From NCBI GenBank assembly GCA_032164295.1, contig JAJHTX010000001.1, positions 434,001 to 498,000 of the forward strand: DNA of 64,000 bases. The letters are read 5' to 3'. Made by a program: the position numbers and the translations under genes. Positions 1 to 12,331 of this stretch are shown piece by piece. The DNA comes from Inonotus obliquus (taxonomy: Eukaryota > Basidiomycota > Agaricomycetes > Hymenochaetales > Hymenochaetaceae). Below the pieces are notes generated by a model. That model was not told where the DNA came from and did no database searches. It was given only the letters and a program-made list of their open reading frames with translations. Numbering within the stretch: the stretch's first letter is position 1; the number at the start of each line of letters is the position of its first letter.

Positions 1-579
1 CATTGTCTTCTAGCTTCTAACTCCGCGATTGTTTCGTATTCTCATTCGGGCCGTGGGGGGGTGATTAGCAAGTTGCGTGCGATAATAATAACGATGATGG
101 CGGCGGTGGCGGCGGTAGGTATGCGAGACGTCCTGCGTTCGCTGGTATTGTGCTGTAAATGTCTGCTGGCAGGACAGAGGGGAATTCGATTGTAGTACCA
201 GCTCCGAGTTGGTAGTCTGAATCCAGCGCACGGTATAATTCTGAACCGGACCACTTTGGTGTTTACTTCCGGGCGACTAACTGGTTTGGTTTTGTCTGAA
301 TTTGGATTGTGTCCTCTTGACGCAGCGTAGTATTCATGGCTTGAATGCCTCGGATACGAGATAATCTTCGTTTAACTCTGAGGCGCCGCCACTATCCCCG
401 CCAGCCACCTCAACCTGTCCATACACAACGCCATACACGCATAACTTTCTTCCCACGTAAACATCGTCGTCCTTCTTCGCTTGATATCTGGAATATGGAA
501 TACGGAATTAGAAAATAAAGTTAGTATTCACGTAGATAGAATTCTGATACACGTATATTCGTACGCGCGCGATCACATA

Positions 580-970
580 CTAATCAAAGTTTTTTTCTCG
601 TCCGAGTGAAAGTCCGTTCTCGAGGATGCGGAAGAATTCTATCGCTCTTGCGTACTTCCATTCAGTTCGCGCCGTTGTCCATGAGAGAGTTTCCACGTCC
701 TCGGGAGTCAGTCCGTCCATTGGCATGCGCAGCTTCGGTTGATTGTGGAATATGTTCAGAGTTTGTCATGTTTTTTTGTGTTTTTCGAGAACTCTTAGAG
801 GTTCTGCCGCTGCCGGACGCTTTGGAGGGAAGGTGGATGGTTGACCGTTTGCGTGGCGCGGTAGATTCGTAATGGACCGATTGTATATGCGTGGCTTGTG
901 AAATTATTGTTTTTCTTTTCCAGAAGCTTGGATTACTGTCTTTAAGAGCGGAGAGTGGGAACTGTATGCG
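580..970 (-). CDS. 3' part of an unidentified gene (unresolved)
   Basis: On the minus strand a frame ending at a TAG (580-582) reads like real protein for about 50 codons, with segments such as GLTPEDVETLSW and RAIEFFRILENG. The same frame runs upstream to about 895 through a Pro/Arg-rich stretch but meets a TGA near 766. A GT...AG pair with matching phase (donor after an AGA codon, acceptor just before CTGCGC) would remove that stop as a roughly 60-nt intron, so the gene may be intact. I found no convincing start codon and do not recognise the family. A nonsense-mutated remnant is the alternative. Confidence 0.25.
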
Positions 971-1154
971 ATGCACGGAGTTCTACTGGAGAGGACGGTC
1001 AAGCGAGACGATTCTAAGTGGGGATGCCACTGCTGATTGATGGTCGATCATAAATGTGATCGACGCATGATCGGCGAGGACCTGCTAACCAACACCGCAC
1101 AAGTTTTGCACCGCAATTGAAAGTGCAATGAGATAGAGCACTGCCAGTGGCGCA

Positions 1155-2122
1155 ATGCTCTATCTTTCTTCTTCCCCTCTTGTGTTACTGGCAACCAGGC
1201 TCTTCCTGCTCTCCCTTGCACTCGCCACCTCATTCCAAGTCGTATCTGCAAACACAGAAATAAGGAACTTCCATGTCGGTCCTGCTGCTCGACACCCTGC
1301 CTCGTCATCGTTCTCGGACGCGAGGTTGAGCTCAAGTCATATTTCAGTGACTACATCACGAGCGTTACTGCGAACATACTTCCATACGCATCCATACGCG
1401 TTCAACGCAACGCACAACGAACATTCCTTTCGCGTGAAGCCCGCTCCGTTCGGGACGTCACTTCTTTCCGTCTGCGAGGATGATGTCGATGACAGGAGTA
1501 ACGGTGGTGGTGGTAGTGATCAAGAGGCGATAGGAGGGTGTTTGAATGAGGTTTGGGTCGAACTTGATCTCGAAGGGGAGGCGTGGAGGGGGTATAATAA
1601 TTTTACTGTTAGGTTGTCTTGGCCTGCTTTCGTGAGTTAGACTTTGAATTGTTTCTGCCTGTGTTTATATTGAAGCTGAATGCTATCCGGGATGCTACGA
1701 ACTTGAAGTATCCTGCAGACTTTGACATTACGGTGATTTCTCCCGAAGAGTTGGAGGGATACATCCATTCACGTTTTGGGCTTTCAAACTCTGAAGAGGT
1801 CCCTTTTTCGGGTCAAAATTCACGGACAAAGTACACAAGAATACGACTAGTTGATACTGGAGTCCGTGCACCTTCAAACATCGCTTCTTCATCTTCCTTT
1901 CACGAAGCCGCACAGGTGGAAGTAGAATCAGTACCATTCACCATTATCATTGAACCTCTTCTTCTCGGTATCATCCCGGCAAGTCTAGTACCAACCATTC
2001 TATTCCTGATTCCTCTGCTTGGGCTGGTGTACCTGATGTATCCCCACGTGTTGCGATATTTGGAGGGGGTTGCGGATGAAGCTAGGAAGGAGCTGTATGG
2101 TGTTGAGCGGAAGCGTCAATGA
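1155..2122 (+). CDS. PIG-X/PBN1-like ER membrane glycoprotein
   Basis: Two exons, 1155-1631 and 1709-2122, joined in phase 0 across a 77-nt intron, give about 296 residues. The protein starts with a hydrophobic signal peptide (about residues 1-32), has a lumenal region with a HPYAFNAT segment and the joined sequence LSWPAF-YPADFDI, and ends with one strong membrane segment (about residues 245-270) and a short basic cytosolic tail. This layout, and the [ST]WPA..PADF pattern, fit the PIG-X/Pbn1 family, the non-catalytic partner that stabilises the first mannosyltransferase (PIG-M/Gpi14) of GPI-anchor synthesis in the ER. The family evolves fast, so the name rests on layout and short motifs. The splice acceptor AAG at 1706-1708 keeps frame; the nearer CAG at 1718 does not. 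Confidence 0.55.
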
Positions 2123-2661
2123 TTTCAAAGGTAGCGTCTTCATGAATGTATGCTGGATATCTCTGCCTCGACATATACTCTATTCCCGGGCTGCTTGTAG
2201 TGATCGCAATCAGTAAATTTAGGTTCAAGCATGGATATGCACAGCTTACATCTTATTCTTCGCTGGCACAGTGCATGTATCCTCCACTTCACTTCGAGCA
2301 GAAATGAAATAAAAAGTGCAGAATAAAAATTCGTGTTATGTTTGTAGTTTGTAGACGACAAAATAATAAACAATGATGAGTAACGCCGGTCAAAATTCCC
2401 GAAAAGCATCGCTCATTCCGCGTCTGCATTCTCAGCTCATCCAGCAGCATTTTAAACGCGTTTTCCTTCACTCATCACAAATCTCTCATTATTCTTTCAC
2501 GACTCTTCAGTCGTTTAGTCTGCTGTCCTACATCATCCGTCTCAGGGTACTTCAATTCCGACGACAATAACGTCGAAACCAGCTCTACTACGGGAAGACA
2601 CGCTGCGAACTGCGTGCCACGCTCGTCCTTCAATTCGGCGGTGTACAACAACGTATCTGAG

Positions 2662-4931
2662 ATGAGTACGCTACAAGGTTTACTTCCCCAGCGTCCTTCA
2701 AAGCCTCCACCAGTGGGTCCCGCACCACCCGCACCAGGTGCTGCACCTCCAAATCCATCCGGAGGAACCAACACCTCTTCAGCCCAGATTGCCACAGCGA
2801 ACGGAGCCAAGACTATAACAACTCCCAACGGCACCCCCACCTCCACCTCAAAAAGTAAGAAGGGGATTCAGAAAGCTGAAACTGCCGTCGACCCTCAGGC
2901 GATGTACGAAAGTTTAAAGAGTAAGATTGCTGCTCTTGAAGAGGAGTTGAGCCACGCGGACGAGGAAGAAATTAAATTTGGTACGTTTAACCATTATCCC
3001 TTTGTTTTCCTTTTGTCACAATAAACGTGCTATACTCATTTGGTATTGTGACCGTGTCTTTCTCCAAATCTTCGATGACCACGTACATCTACATTGACCC
3101 CTGGATAGCTGAAGAAGCTCAGAAGAGCGTACGCGGCATGGAGGAGAACGCTATACACACGAAGTATATTGAGTTGGTTCGTACTATTCATGATTTACTC
3201 CGGCCCCTTCTTATGTTTAAATGACCACCAAGTTTGCGGAGATGAAGCGCACAGAGCGGGATCACGCGAAGGAGAGGCAAAAGTTGACCAAGGACAAGGA
3301 TACGGGTGCGACAAAATCCCTTGCGCCCTGAACTCCCTCAAGCTCACTACAAGTCCGACTTCCCCTAGCTAAGAGTCAGTTGACGAAAGCCAACCAGAAT
3401 AAAGCCAAATTGGAGAATCTTGCTCGGGACTTGACAAAGGTAAGATCATGGTGCAAGCTACAGTGTTGCCGTAAAACCGTACTGACGAAAGACAAGGATA
3501 ATAAGAAATTGAGAGTGAGTTGCGCGTGTTGTTAGGATGAGGGCCAATACCAAATGGTGCTTTAGGATGAGAAACAACAATTGGCGCAGGAAGTTGGCAA
3601 ACTGCTGGACGAGGTGAAACGTTCTGCCGTGTCCTCCTGTTCACGTCCTCATTCCCCCTGCCCTGTATGCCTTACTCTGTAGATGAAGCAACTGACGAGC
3701 GAGATCACGAAGGGCAAGGAGAAAGCTCGACAACAAGAGATGAAGAACCGCGAATTACCTGAAATCGTTGTGAAGGTCGTGTGCAAGTACCGCGCAGAGC
3801 TTTTCTTCAAGATTGGTAGGAAGATGAAGCTTTCGCGTCTATTCTCGGCTTGGAGCGAACGGATGGAGGGCAACTCTTCATCTCCGTCGGGGCGCAAGGG
3901 CAGTTCCCAAACAAACGGCGCCTCTGGAGGTACGTTAGCAGGTAAAGGGAGCGATACGGCAAGTATCAAATCAAACGCTTCGTCACATTCGGGTGGTGCA
4001 GCGAATGGAGTTGGTTCAGGGACAGTTTCACTGAATCCTCCACCACGGATGTCATTTGTATATACCCACCAAGGACGGACACTTGACCCTGACGTGACGA
4101 TTGAGGAGGCAGGTATCGAAAATCAGGATGAGATACTTGCTGTAGAGCTCATGGATCTAACAGGCCCCATGCCTGATGATGTGGTTAGTTTGAAGAGTAA
4201 CTTCCGGTAGCGAGTTTGCTCTGATTTTATGATCTAGGACGACTTCGTGGAAGCGAGTCGCCCGAAGCTAAAGAAGAATTGGACGGATAACCAACAAGAG
4301 TACGTGAACACTAGTATGACAGCGCCCTTTTATTAAACTAACGTGCAATGAAGGGCAAAGAAAGCGATTGAAGAGATTTTTGATGGGGTGTAGGTGTCCA
4401 TAATCATCCCACTTATTTGCTAAACGTTCAGTGAAACTCTCAATCAGAACGAAGGAGCGCTTGAAACTAGTCTTGCGGCAATATGAGTTGCGCGAACGGC
4501 ACTTTGAATGCTTCGTACGCTCAAAGGAGCTCGAACTTATGCTCGCGCGCTATCGTGAGCAAGAGCAGAGGCATCGCGTTGAGGTTGAGAGGAGTCGAAT
4601 AGATAAACTTGAGGAGGATGTAAGTGCCTGGCTTGGAATTATCGCGCCCCTGGAACGGATACTAATGGAAGGGTGCAGAATCAACGAGTACGCAAGGAAC
4701 TTGAGGAGGTGCACACTGGACAGACGATGTTGATAGAGAAGCTGATTCAATGTTGTAAGGAGGTGAGTTGTCGTTCCCTCGTGTCCCTACCCATGCTTTA
4801 GGGTTTGAGTCACTAACCCTCTGTCGTGCATATAGCCAAATGCCGAAAAGACACAAAGACTCTTCACGTCACTCCGTGAAGAGCTGGAAAAGCGTGGGAC
4901 GAAAATAGTCGATGGCGTTGCAGGAGGGTAG
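2662..4931 (+). CDS. Taxilin-type coiled-coil protein with an embedded SUMO-like domain
   Basis: Twelve exons join without a frame break: 2662-2980, 3109-3176, 3233-3305, 3369-3439, 3497-3514, 3566-3613, 3683-4183, 4238-4299, 4354-4389, 4448-4619, 4679-4762, 4836-4931, giving 515 residues. After a Pro-rich N-terminus (about 1-65) comes the first half of a taxilin/myosin-like coiled coil (about 75-215, with KYIELFAEMKRTERDH and LARDLTKENKKLRDE). A ubiquitin-like fold of the SUMO/Rad60 type follows (from IVVKVVCKYRAELFFKI to GIENQDEILAVELMDL), itself split by a Ser/Gly-rich insert of about 45 residues. The second taxilin half (LRQYELRERHFE...SKELE) closes the protein. Taxilins bind syntaxins in vesicle traffic; the SUMO-like module suggests an added protein-binding role. 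An upstream in-frame ATG at 2614 is possible, but 2662 starts the compact MSTLQG N-terminus. Exon 5 (18 nt) is the least certain boundary. Confidence 0.82.
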
Positions 4932-5308
4932 CATTAGGCTTAAATGTGCTTCGTGTAAGCTAGGTTTAGCATTAGGACTTTGCACCGCACTAGAACTAGT
5001 CTCTATGCTCGGTGCTCGGCAGGTCCTGCAATAATGTACGTACAGTAGCTTACCGTCTGAGCAATCTGAATTTTCTTAGTCTTTCATGTCGTTAGTGGGC
5101 GTCTTTCGCTATTCGATCACACCAGTGACGTATTACTGACAAAGTAAACATTCCACAGTTCTTATTTCTGCTTTCTATGCGAGGCATAGTCCAGGTGGTA
5201 TACTAATAATACTGGTCCAAAAAGTCCTTAACGAAGCTCTTCATCGTGCTTTCTCGATGATACAACAGAATCATCCCCCCCCTCTCCACCAATCCTGACC
5301 AAAACCGA
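4932..5308. other. Intergenic region between convergent genes
   Basis: This 377-bp stretch separates the 3' ends of the taxilin-like gene and UAP1. I see only AT-rich 3'-UTR-like sequence and no open frame worth reporting. Confidence 0.6.
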
Positions 5309-6960
5309 TTACACCAACGTATCAAAACCCTCCACCTTTTCAACAAGTCCCGACTTCTTAAACGTCTTCCCTTTAACACTTTCAAGTCCTTCACCAGCAT
5401 ACGTCACCAACGGACTAATCTCAATCTCCACATCCTTCCCATCGAACTTGGCACCAGCGCTCTCCAAAAACCTCCTTTGCTGAGCTAGTAAATCCCTTCT
5501 GGAAGTCTCGGGAGAGTCGCCTGCTGAAGATCCAGGAGCGTTTTTCAAAGGTGAGAATTCTTCTTGACGGGAAGTTTCGTAGACGAAGAATCGGTGAGAG
5601 AAAGGGAAGACGTCGAATACGAATAATTCGAGTTTCATTCCTTCTGTTTTTCCTTGCTGTGCCTTTGTTTTATCGATTGGGGTGGTTGTGGAGGAGGAGG
5701 AAGAGGTGGGGATGGTGATTGAAGGGATTTTCTTTCGAGCGATGTGATGTGCGAGTGAAGATTCCATTTCGCGTGTACGCTGAAGGAAGGATAACGTATA
5801 AACGTGATTCGCAATATTCCCCGCTCGAAGTGCCAACACCTCTCCATTCGGATTCGAAGGATCCTTCCTAGCAGCTAACTCAGGCGTAATCTCACTATAC
5901 TCCACAACAGCGTATTTCCCACATCTCTTGGCAACAACACCAACACTTTCATCCGGACGTTCTTTTGGAACTGTCTTAGCTGCACAATCTGCTCCTCGTT
6001 CTGCGCAGGCACCGAGGAAGGTGGGATCGGCGACTTTGACTAGAGAGTTGTCGACGCAGTATGCGTGGATTAGGGAGATGGAGTGGTTGGAGAGGTCGGA
6101 TAGGATTGAAGAGGATGTTAGGTTGTTGAGAGATTGGGTTAGGGGTGTACGTAAAGCGGAGTAGAGACCTCCGTTACCGTCTGGTGCGACTGCGAGTTTG
6201 GAGGGTGTTTCGAGGAGGATTTTGCCATCTGCCGAGAGGCATGGTAGGACGCCTGTGATTATACATACTGTCGTAAGAATAGGTTCGGAAAGAATATGTG
6301 AAATGTGTTTTGCTTACCCTGCTTGAAGAATACAACTTGATCCTCATCAAGTCCAAAATTCACCGGTTTACCTCCATTCTCCAACTTCTCTCCATTAACA
6401 CCCCAACCAAAGAATTTCCTCGTATTATCGTGAGTTGGTTCACTCGTCATGATATACCATCTAATCTTCACACTTCCTTCCTTCTTTCCTATTTCCTTTT
6501 CAGCTACACTCTGTAATCGACGAATCCGTTCGGCTTGAAGTTGAAAGAGGGATTTATGTGATGGTAAACCGATGTCGTAGCAACCTTTTGGATCTGAACT
6601 TCCCAAACGTGTTCCTTGTCCTCCTGCCATAAGTAAAACAGCAACATGACCTTGAGCGATTTCTTTCAACCCTCTCTCCCTATACGCTTTCACCTGCTCG
6701 GCAGGAGCGCTAACGATATTCTCCAAAACATCATTCGGTAACGGCTCGATAGAGTCTGGTGAAACGTCTTTAGCAGCTTCGTCTGCTTTAATAGCTGCTT
6801 TGTATATTTCGTTAACACGTTGAGGATCGAAAGAGGAGAGTTGGTTGAGGAGAGCGGATTGTTCGGATGAAGAGAGGGAGTTGTAGAACGTGAATACGTG
6901 ACCTTGACCTGCGGAGTCGTATTTGGCTTTGAGGTCTGCGTAGCGCGCGTCGGTGGACAT
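5309..6960 (-). CDS. UAP1: UDP-N-acetylglucosamine pyrophosphorylase
   Basis: Two exons on the minus strand, 6960-6318 and 6252-5309, with a 65-nt GTAAGC...CAG intron in phase 1, give 528 residues, normal for the family. The enzyme joins UTP and N-acetylglucosamine-1-phosphate to make UDP-GlcNAc, the precursor for chitin, N-glycans and GPI anchors, in the cytosol. The nucleotide-binding loop MAGGQGTRLG lies at residues 111-120, followed by the DPKGCYDIGLPS and MTSEPTHD segments of eukaryotic UAPs. VVEYSEIT, a substrate-site segment, is in exon 2, and the C-terminus ends in a SPLVTYAGEGLE block. A Ser/Thr-rich insert of about 20 residues (around 5670-5720) is an unusual loop but keeps frame. 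The start ATG has no competing upstream in-frame ATG. It is convergent with the taxilin-like gene. Confidence 0.95.
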
Positions 6961-7684
6961 TTCGTTTCTTCAGTCTTTCAATGGACTGCTTTTGCGAGAG
7001 TGTTTCGTGTATGGTGGAATGAGAGAGGTGGGTTGTGGGGTAAGAAGAGAGAGGGTTGGGTGGCGAGGCTGATTTTATATGATGGACAAGAACGCACGTT
7101 CAAGCTCAACGCCATTCACTGCCTCGTTCTTCACATCTTCTCGCTTCACAACGAGCGGTGATTCACTCGTCCGTGCGTCGCCGTTTATTTTACATCACAC
7201 CGCCCTCCTATCACATTCCACTCCTCAGTGCTGTACACTGTACAAGAAGGATTCCAAGTGATACACACGTAAATCGGACGATTTCTAGCATTCATAACGC
7301 TTCCTACATAAAAGGTGGGCCATATGGATCGATAAATGTAACTATCTGCGATGCGATCTTCAAAGTAAAGTGAAAAGTGCACGTCCAGTACCAGTTAAGA
7401 AAGAGAGTTTATGACATAAGCTCATGGATGACATAATCCATTTATCCGAAGTCGTCCGCGTTCCGCCAGCGAAATTCAAAGCTTTCGTTCACTCGCCGTT
7501 CCGTTCACCGCTTCACGCACCTGTCTCGTCAGTGAGCTTCATGGTCCATTCAACTAGGCGCATGCTAACGTATAGAATGCTGGCCGTGCTAGCCGCCTAG
7601 TGCGAACGAGACGTTCCTGCAAAGTCCATCCCGTCCGGCGTGTAGGCGTGAACGCGTTTTGAGGTTGAAGTTGAAGTTGAAGTT
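6961..7684. promoter_or_regulatory. Divergent intergenic region (UAP1 / ATP synthase subunit e)
   Basis: This 724-bp region lies between two start codons facing away from each other and must hold both promoters. It is mixed in composition, with a CT-rich strip near 7130-7240. I could not pick out a clear TATA box or a known operator, and its short open frames look like chance. Confidence 0.5.
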
Positions 7685-8316
7685 ATGGCCTCTCCAACAA
7701 TCAATGTCCGTCCCTTCTCCTCGCTTTTCAGTCAGACATACTCACAATATCTCTATCTGTTTTTCTACTTCAATACTCGATACTCCAATAGGTCGTACGA
7801 TATTCGGCTCTAGCAGTTGGTATCTTCTATGGTATCTCACACCGACGTACCCTTCAAAAAGAACGCAACAATCAGCGTGCGCATGAGGCGGTCCATCAAC
7901 GGGAAGAACTTATTCATCGTGCAAAGGAGGCTTGGAAGAGGAGTTCGGAGAAGAAGGATGATTGTGAGTTTTACTTCTTTTAAGCCTTTTTTCTTTCTTC
8001 CTTTCCTTTTCCCCTTGACCTGGGTGTTTAGATGTTACATTTTCTGAGTCCTTTCGTGGTGCTGGAATTTCATCTCTCGCCGTTTAATATGTGTAATGAA
8101 TACACAATCCGGTTGACCTCTCAATCACTTCATTTCAACCTTCTCTCATCTCTTTCGTCCTCCTTTTACAATTCACACTACCTCCGACTAAATCAATTGT
8201 AAACTCTCGCTAACACTCTCCTCTCTTCCTTTCTGATCACAGTGATAACCAACCCAAACGATCCAAACTTCGATCTTGAGAAATTACTCGCAAAATGGGA
8301 GAAGGAATACCAATAA
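7685..8316 (+). CDS. TIM11: Mitochondrial F1Fo-ATP synthase subunit e
   Basis: Three exons (7685-7705, 7792-7963, 8243-8316) give 88 residues, the usual size of subunit e. The N-terminus MASPTIN-VVRYSALAVGIFYG is the single inner-membrane helix with its GxxxG-like glycines. After it come HRRTLQKER and the helix REELIHRAKEAWK, and the C-terminus NDPNFDLEKLLAKWEKEY is typical of fungal subunit e. The protein (Atp21/Tim11 in yeast) sits in the peripheral stalk side of the membrane sector, supports ATP synthase dimers and so helps shape cristae. Intron 1 uses GTCCGT and intron 2 GTGAGT; intron 2 is long for this window (279 nt). The first exon codes only seven residues, which an automated caller could miss. 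Confidence 0.9.
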
Positions 8317-8959
8317 GCGTTATTAATAGTAATCTCAAGTATATGTATTCCCTCCCTTCATTATTTACCTTCTCTCTCAAGTGAACTACCTAGACCTCAT
8401 ACCTTTCCTCTCCTTGCCAGTCCATTGTGCTATCTGTCAATAACCTTCGTGGCGTCTATTGAAGATATTGGACTTGTCTTGGTGCTATCTCGTCACTTTT
8501 GGTGGCACTCGTGCTTTCAATCCCGAGTAGAGACCTCACGCATCCATTTGCTGGGCTTACCTTCCTCCTTGGGTTAGGACTCGTCGGTGTTGACTCGGTG
8601 CATCAGGATCCCAATCCCAATAAAGCCGTAACTTGAATGCATGTGTTGAGTTGAAAAGTATGCGTCTATCCAGAAGCGCTGTGCGTAAGGAGTGTAAGGA
8701 GTGAAATGACGAGAAGCGTTATCTTGCAGCGCGTCGATACATATATCTTGGAGATTCAATAAGAAAGAAAGAGATAAAAATATATTTGGCTTAAGGGGGT
8801 GATTCATCAAAGCATGAAAGAATTTGTTGGCTTTCGGTAACATGCTATTTGACGAATGGTAAGATTATAAATTGCGATCAAGAAACCTACACGACGACAC
8901 AATCCGAGAGACTCATTGAACAAAAGACTATTCACATGTCAGTGCCTGAAATGAGAAAT
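8317..8959. other. Intergenic region between convergent genes
   Basis: This 643-bp stretch lies between the 3' ends of the ATP synthase subunit e gene and BRCA2. Open frames of up to about 90 codons occur on the minus strand (8574-8843), but their composition does not look coding and I assign nothing. Confidence 0.5.
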
Positions 8960-11900
8960 CTACTTGAGCCGATAGAATCGTGAAGTCCTCGTCGTCGAAA
9001 GGTAAACCATGTCGTCCTTCCCACGACCCATCCAACAGCTCTGTTGCATAGGTACGAGGTTCGTCATCTAGGCATTATTTATGCACGTACGTTCATATTT
9101 CAAAAATTGAAAAAGCAAACACAGGAAAAGAAACAAGTCAGCGTTTCATAACTTATGAGGAGGAAAGCAGTAAAAGACAAAACGTACGAGAAACCGTTGC
9201 CCGGTATTGATCCCTCCTGCTTTTCCACCTTCAGAAACACATAGTGAAAGTACGTCCCAGATACATAAATGTGCTATACGATTCGCGGGCCGGCGATTTG
9301 TTCGAGCATCTCGGACTTGGACGATGCGGAAGTTACGGACTTCTCTCTGTGGGCAGAGGTGCTGGTATGAATCAAGAAAACGAATGAGTACACAAAATGA
9401 CTGTCAGTGAATAAGATTTGTGAAGAATTGACTCACGTTAACCTCAAGATCAACCTCCTCTGCTGCTTGTTCCTTGTCTTTCTCGGATCGGCGTCGGAGA
9501 TATCGTGCTAGCCAACCACATTCATCTGCCCCTAGTTGTCGTATGAACGCCCCAATCTCTTCTAGAGGCAGAGCATCAAGTTCGTCGAAGAGATCTTCGA
9601 TGTGATCGGGAGGCATGTCTGGTTATTCCAGAACGATTTTGAAAGTGTAAGTAAATTATTATGTTAGCTTGTGGTAGACTTGATACGAAGAAGAGAAAGC
9701 GGGGCGAACCGTCAGGAGAAGCTTTAAACTTCCCATCCGCTGCACGTTCCAAACGCTCCGCATAACTATCCCAACGGCCCCATCGCGCACTCAACTCGTC
9801 GCGGACCTTTAACTCTGCAACTTTTCGACGTTCCTACACCGATTAAACTTGTAAATCAGGGTCTCTCAAAGGGAAACGAGTATATTTTACCCTCCAGGCA
9901 TCTTCAATCAACGCCTCTTCTGCCTCACCACGCGGACCTTCACGTCTCTTCTCACCTGGGCTGTCACCGGGGAGGAACTCGAAGAAGGCTACAGGATGAA
10001 CCTTCGCAAAAGATACAGCCGAGTCAGCGTCCGTCAGGTTAGCTATCTTGCGAATGCACTGATTGAAACGTACCTTCTCGACTATGAAGTCCATTAACGG
10101 TACACGACCACCATCGGGAGTAAGGCTGCCTAATGTAGCAACAAAAGGTTGTGCTTGAAAGCCTAGTTTTGCATGCCACGGTGCCAGGTGCGACCCATTC
10201 CCAGAAAGCAAAAGCGTGCAGGGATTATAAGCTTCGAGTATTTCGCATGGATCTTTTCTCTCACTGTCCAGCTGATATCATCATCAGCAACACGCGACAC
10301 ACGTGTATAAGAACGTTACTTACTTTCGCGCCTACCACAGCGATTTTCCGACCGGGTCTGATAGTCCTTCGAATCACCGCACGTGCAAGAGGCGCATCCA
10401 GGAATGCTCGAAGACGATACCATCCATCACTGACCTCGATCTCTGCACGCGCCTCCCGCACCACTCTACCATTCTTCCCTAGCTGCTGTTCCTCCGAAGA
10501 CAGAATAGCAGTGACAACAAGCACGAGCGGAGACCCTGCAGGTGCATCGCCCGTCGTAATGAGCCTAAAAGGTGGTCGAGAGCCCTTTCCATACTCCTTG
10601 TCATGTCGGGCTTCAAGTTGCTGAAGCACAGTGCGCCAACACCAGCGACGAGATGACGTTGCTTCGCGGGCAGGATCAAGCGCAGCAAGACCTGCAAGCT
10701 TCCACAGAACGAGAGCCCAGTGGTTATCCACCCACTCGCGCTTTACGTTTCGCCCTGTTCGGCGGAGGTGTGCGAATGCCTCTGCGGGTCCCAGCGTAAT
10801 CCTTGATAAATCTGACTCTTCGGAAGACGGTGCGCGACTGTCGGAGGTATGAAAAACATAGAATGGTGCAGTTTGAGGAGTGATCTGGCTGAGCTCCTCG
10901 ATATTCCTAGAATACAGGTCAATACATCGCTAAGGTGTACAACAGTTTACTCACACTCCCATGTCCTCGAGTTTCTCAGAAGTATATCGTTGTGGCCTGA
11001 ATCCAGAAGCTTTCAGAGCAATTTTTCCGTTCTTTGCGGCTACGAAGGGCATCAGCACTACTTGCTTTGTAATATTTGAGACTCACCTCACCATTTCTTG
11101 GTCCAACCTGTAGTTCTGGTGGTTCATCTATCACGGCATTTCTCTTTATCTGTGCGACATTCTCTAAAGCAATTCTGCCTGGTTCTCCCGGCTCCATACC
11201 CTTCTTAAACGGTGTTGTAAAAACTGGTTTTGCTGCACGTCGCATAGCGCTGCCCGGCCTGGTCCGCGCAGATGGTCGGACTGGAGTCTTGAATAACAAC
11301 GTACTATCCGAAATAGCCCTTTGATGATGTTCGGCGGGAGTCCCAAGTTCCGTCACTAGACCAGACCTCATAAGATGTGGGGGCGCCATTTGTGATACAC
11401 TGCCTTTGATAGGACTCGGCTCTCCGATGTCAGCTTTGGAGATGCGGGAGGAAGACTGCGGGAGAAGCGGTGATCGAAACCCACGTGGTCGGTGGGCTGC
11501 GGTGCGATTGAGCGCAGGTGTTGAAAAGGAACGCGGCTGTGGCGACCGCATGATTTGGCGCGAGGGAGAGTTTATCACTGATGCTAATGGAGGTCGGGGC
11601 GAGTCGGTAGCAGAACTTCGTTTCAGTGGTGCTTGAGTTGTCGTCGCCTCCTTAACCCAGTTCTCATCTTGAGCTGACCAATCTTCAAGTTTCTTCGACC
11701 AAGCCTCTAGAGCCGCTTTTGATGGCTCGAGTGCTGTGCCGGCTGCGGCAGTAGTTATCGCATCATCAAGTCTAGGTAGCGATTCATGTTGCGAGTCCTG
11801 TTCGGATCCGGGAGGTATTCGATTCAAGTCGAGTGGTGAAATATTGTGTACACATTTAGAAGCTGCTTGAAATCCGGGTAGCGCGACGTCTGGACCACCG

Positions 11901-12331
11901 CTCTCGAACCAATCCGAGTAGTCCCTTTCTGGAGGAGGAGCTTTCGGAGATGACGATGATTCATGGTCAGAATTGCTATGAGCGAGATTAGACCCATGTG
12001 GCAAAGCGGCAGCGCTCTTGAAACCTAAGCCGTCGTCCCCAACACGCTTATTGATAATGGGGTCCGAGCTGCCTGATCCAGTCCTATCATCACTATCTTG
12101 CAGAGCATTCATTATAGCCTTCATTCGCCTTTTTCTGGCGTTAGGACTGATCGTCTGCGACGACCACGGCATCATCTGAGAACTTGACGGAGCGGCTGGT
12201 AGTCTCTGTAGTTGGGAGAGGGTAAGCTCGATTCGATCGAGTTCCTTGAGTCCATCTTCGTCAAAGTCTTCAAATTCAGCTTCAAACGTTGGCGACGAGA
12301 GACGTTGTCGTTTGCGAGAAGGGGGTGCCAT
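8960..12331 (-). CDS. BRCA2: BRCA2/Brh2 homologous-recombination mediator
   Basis: Nine exons on the minus strand join in phase: 12331-11092, 11039-10955, 10906-10324, 10271-10074, 10001-9891, 9833-9710, 9618-9437, 9346-9188, 9067-8960, giving 929 residues. The protein loads Rad51 onto RPA-coated single strands. The N-terminal 413 residues are disordered and hold a BRC-like motif, PGFQAASKCVHNIS (about 152-166), with a weaker GFKSAAAL nearby (103-110). The DNA-binding half starts near 442: WVDNHWALVLWKLAG in the helical domain, then the OB fold (SDGWYRLRAFLDAPLARA, GRKIAVVGAK, GNGSHLAPWHAKLGF), a charged helix and a further OB region (VRNFRIVQVRDART), ending with TNLVP. It is about the length of Ustilago Brh2 and much shorter than animal BRCA2. 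It shares a short promoter with the HAT2/MSI1 gene. Confidence 0.95.
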
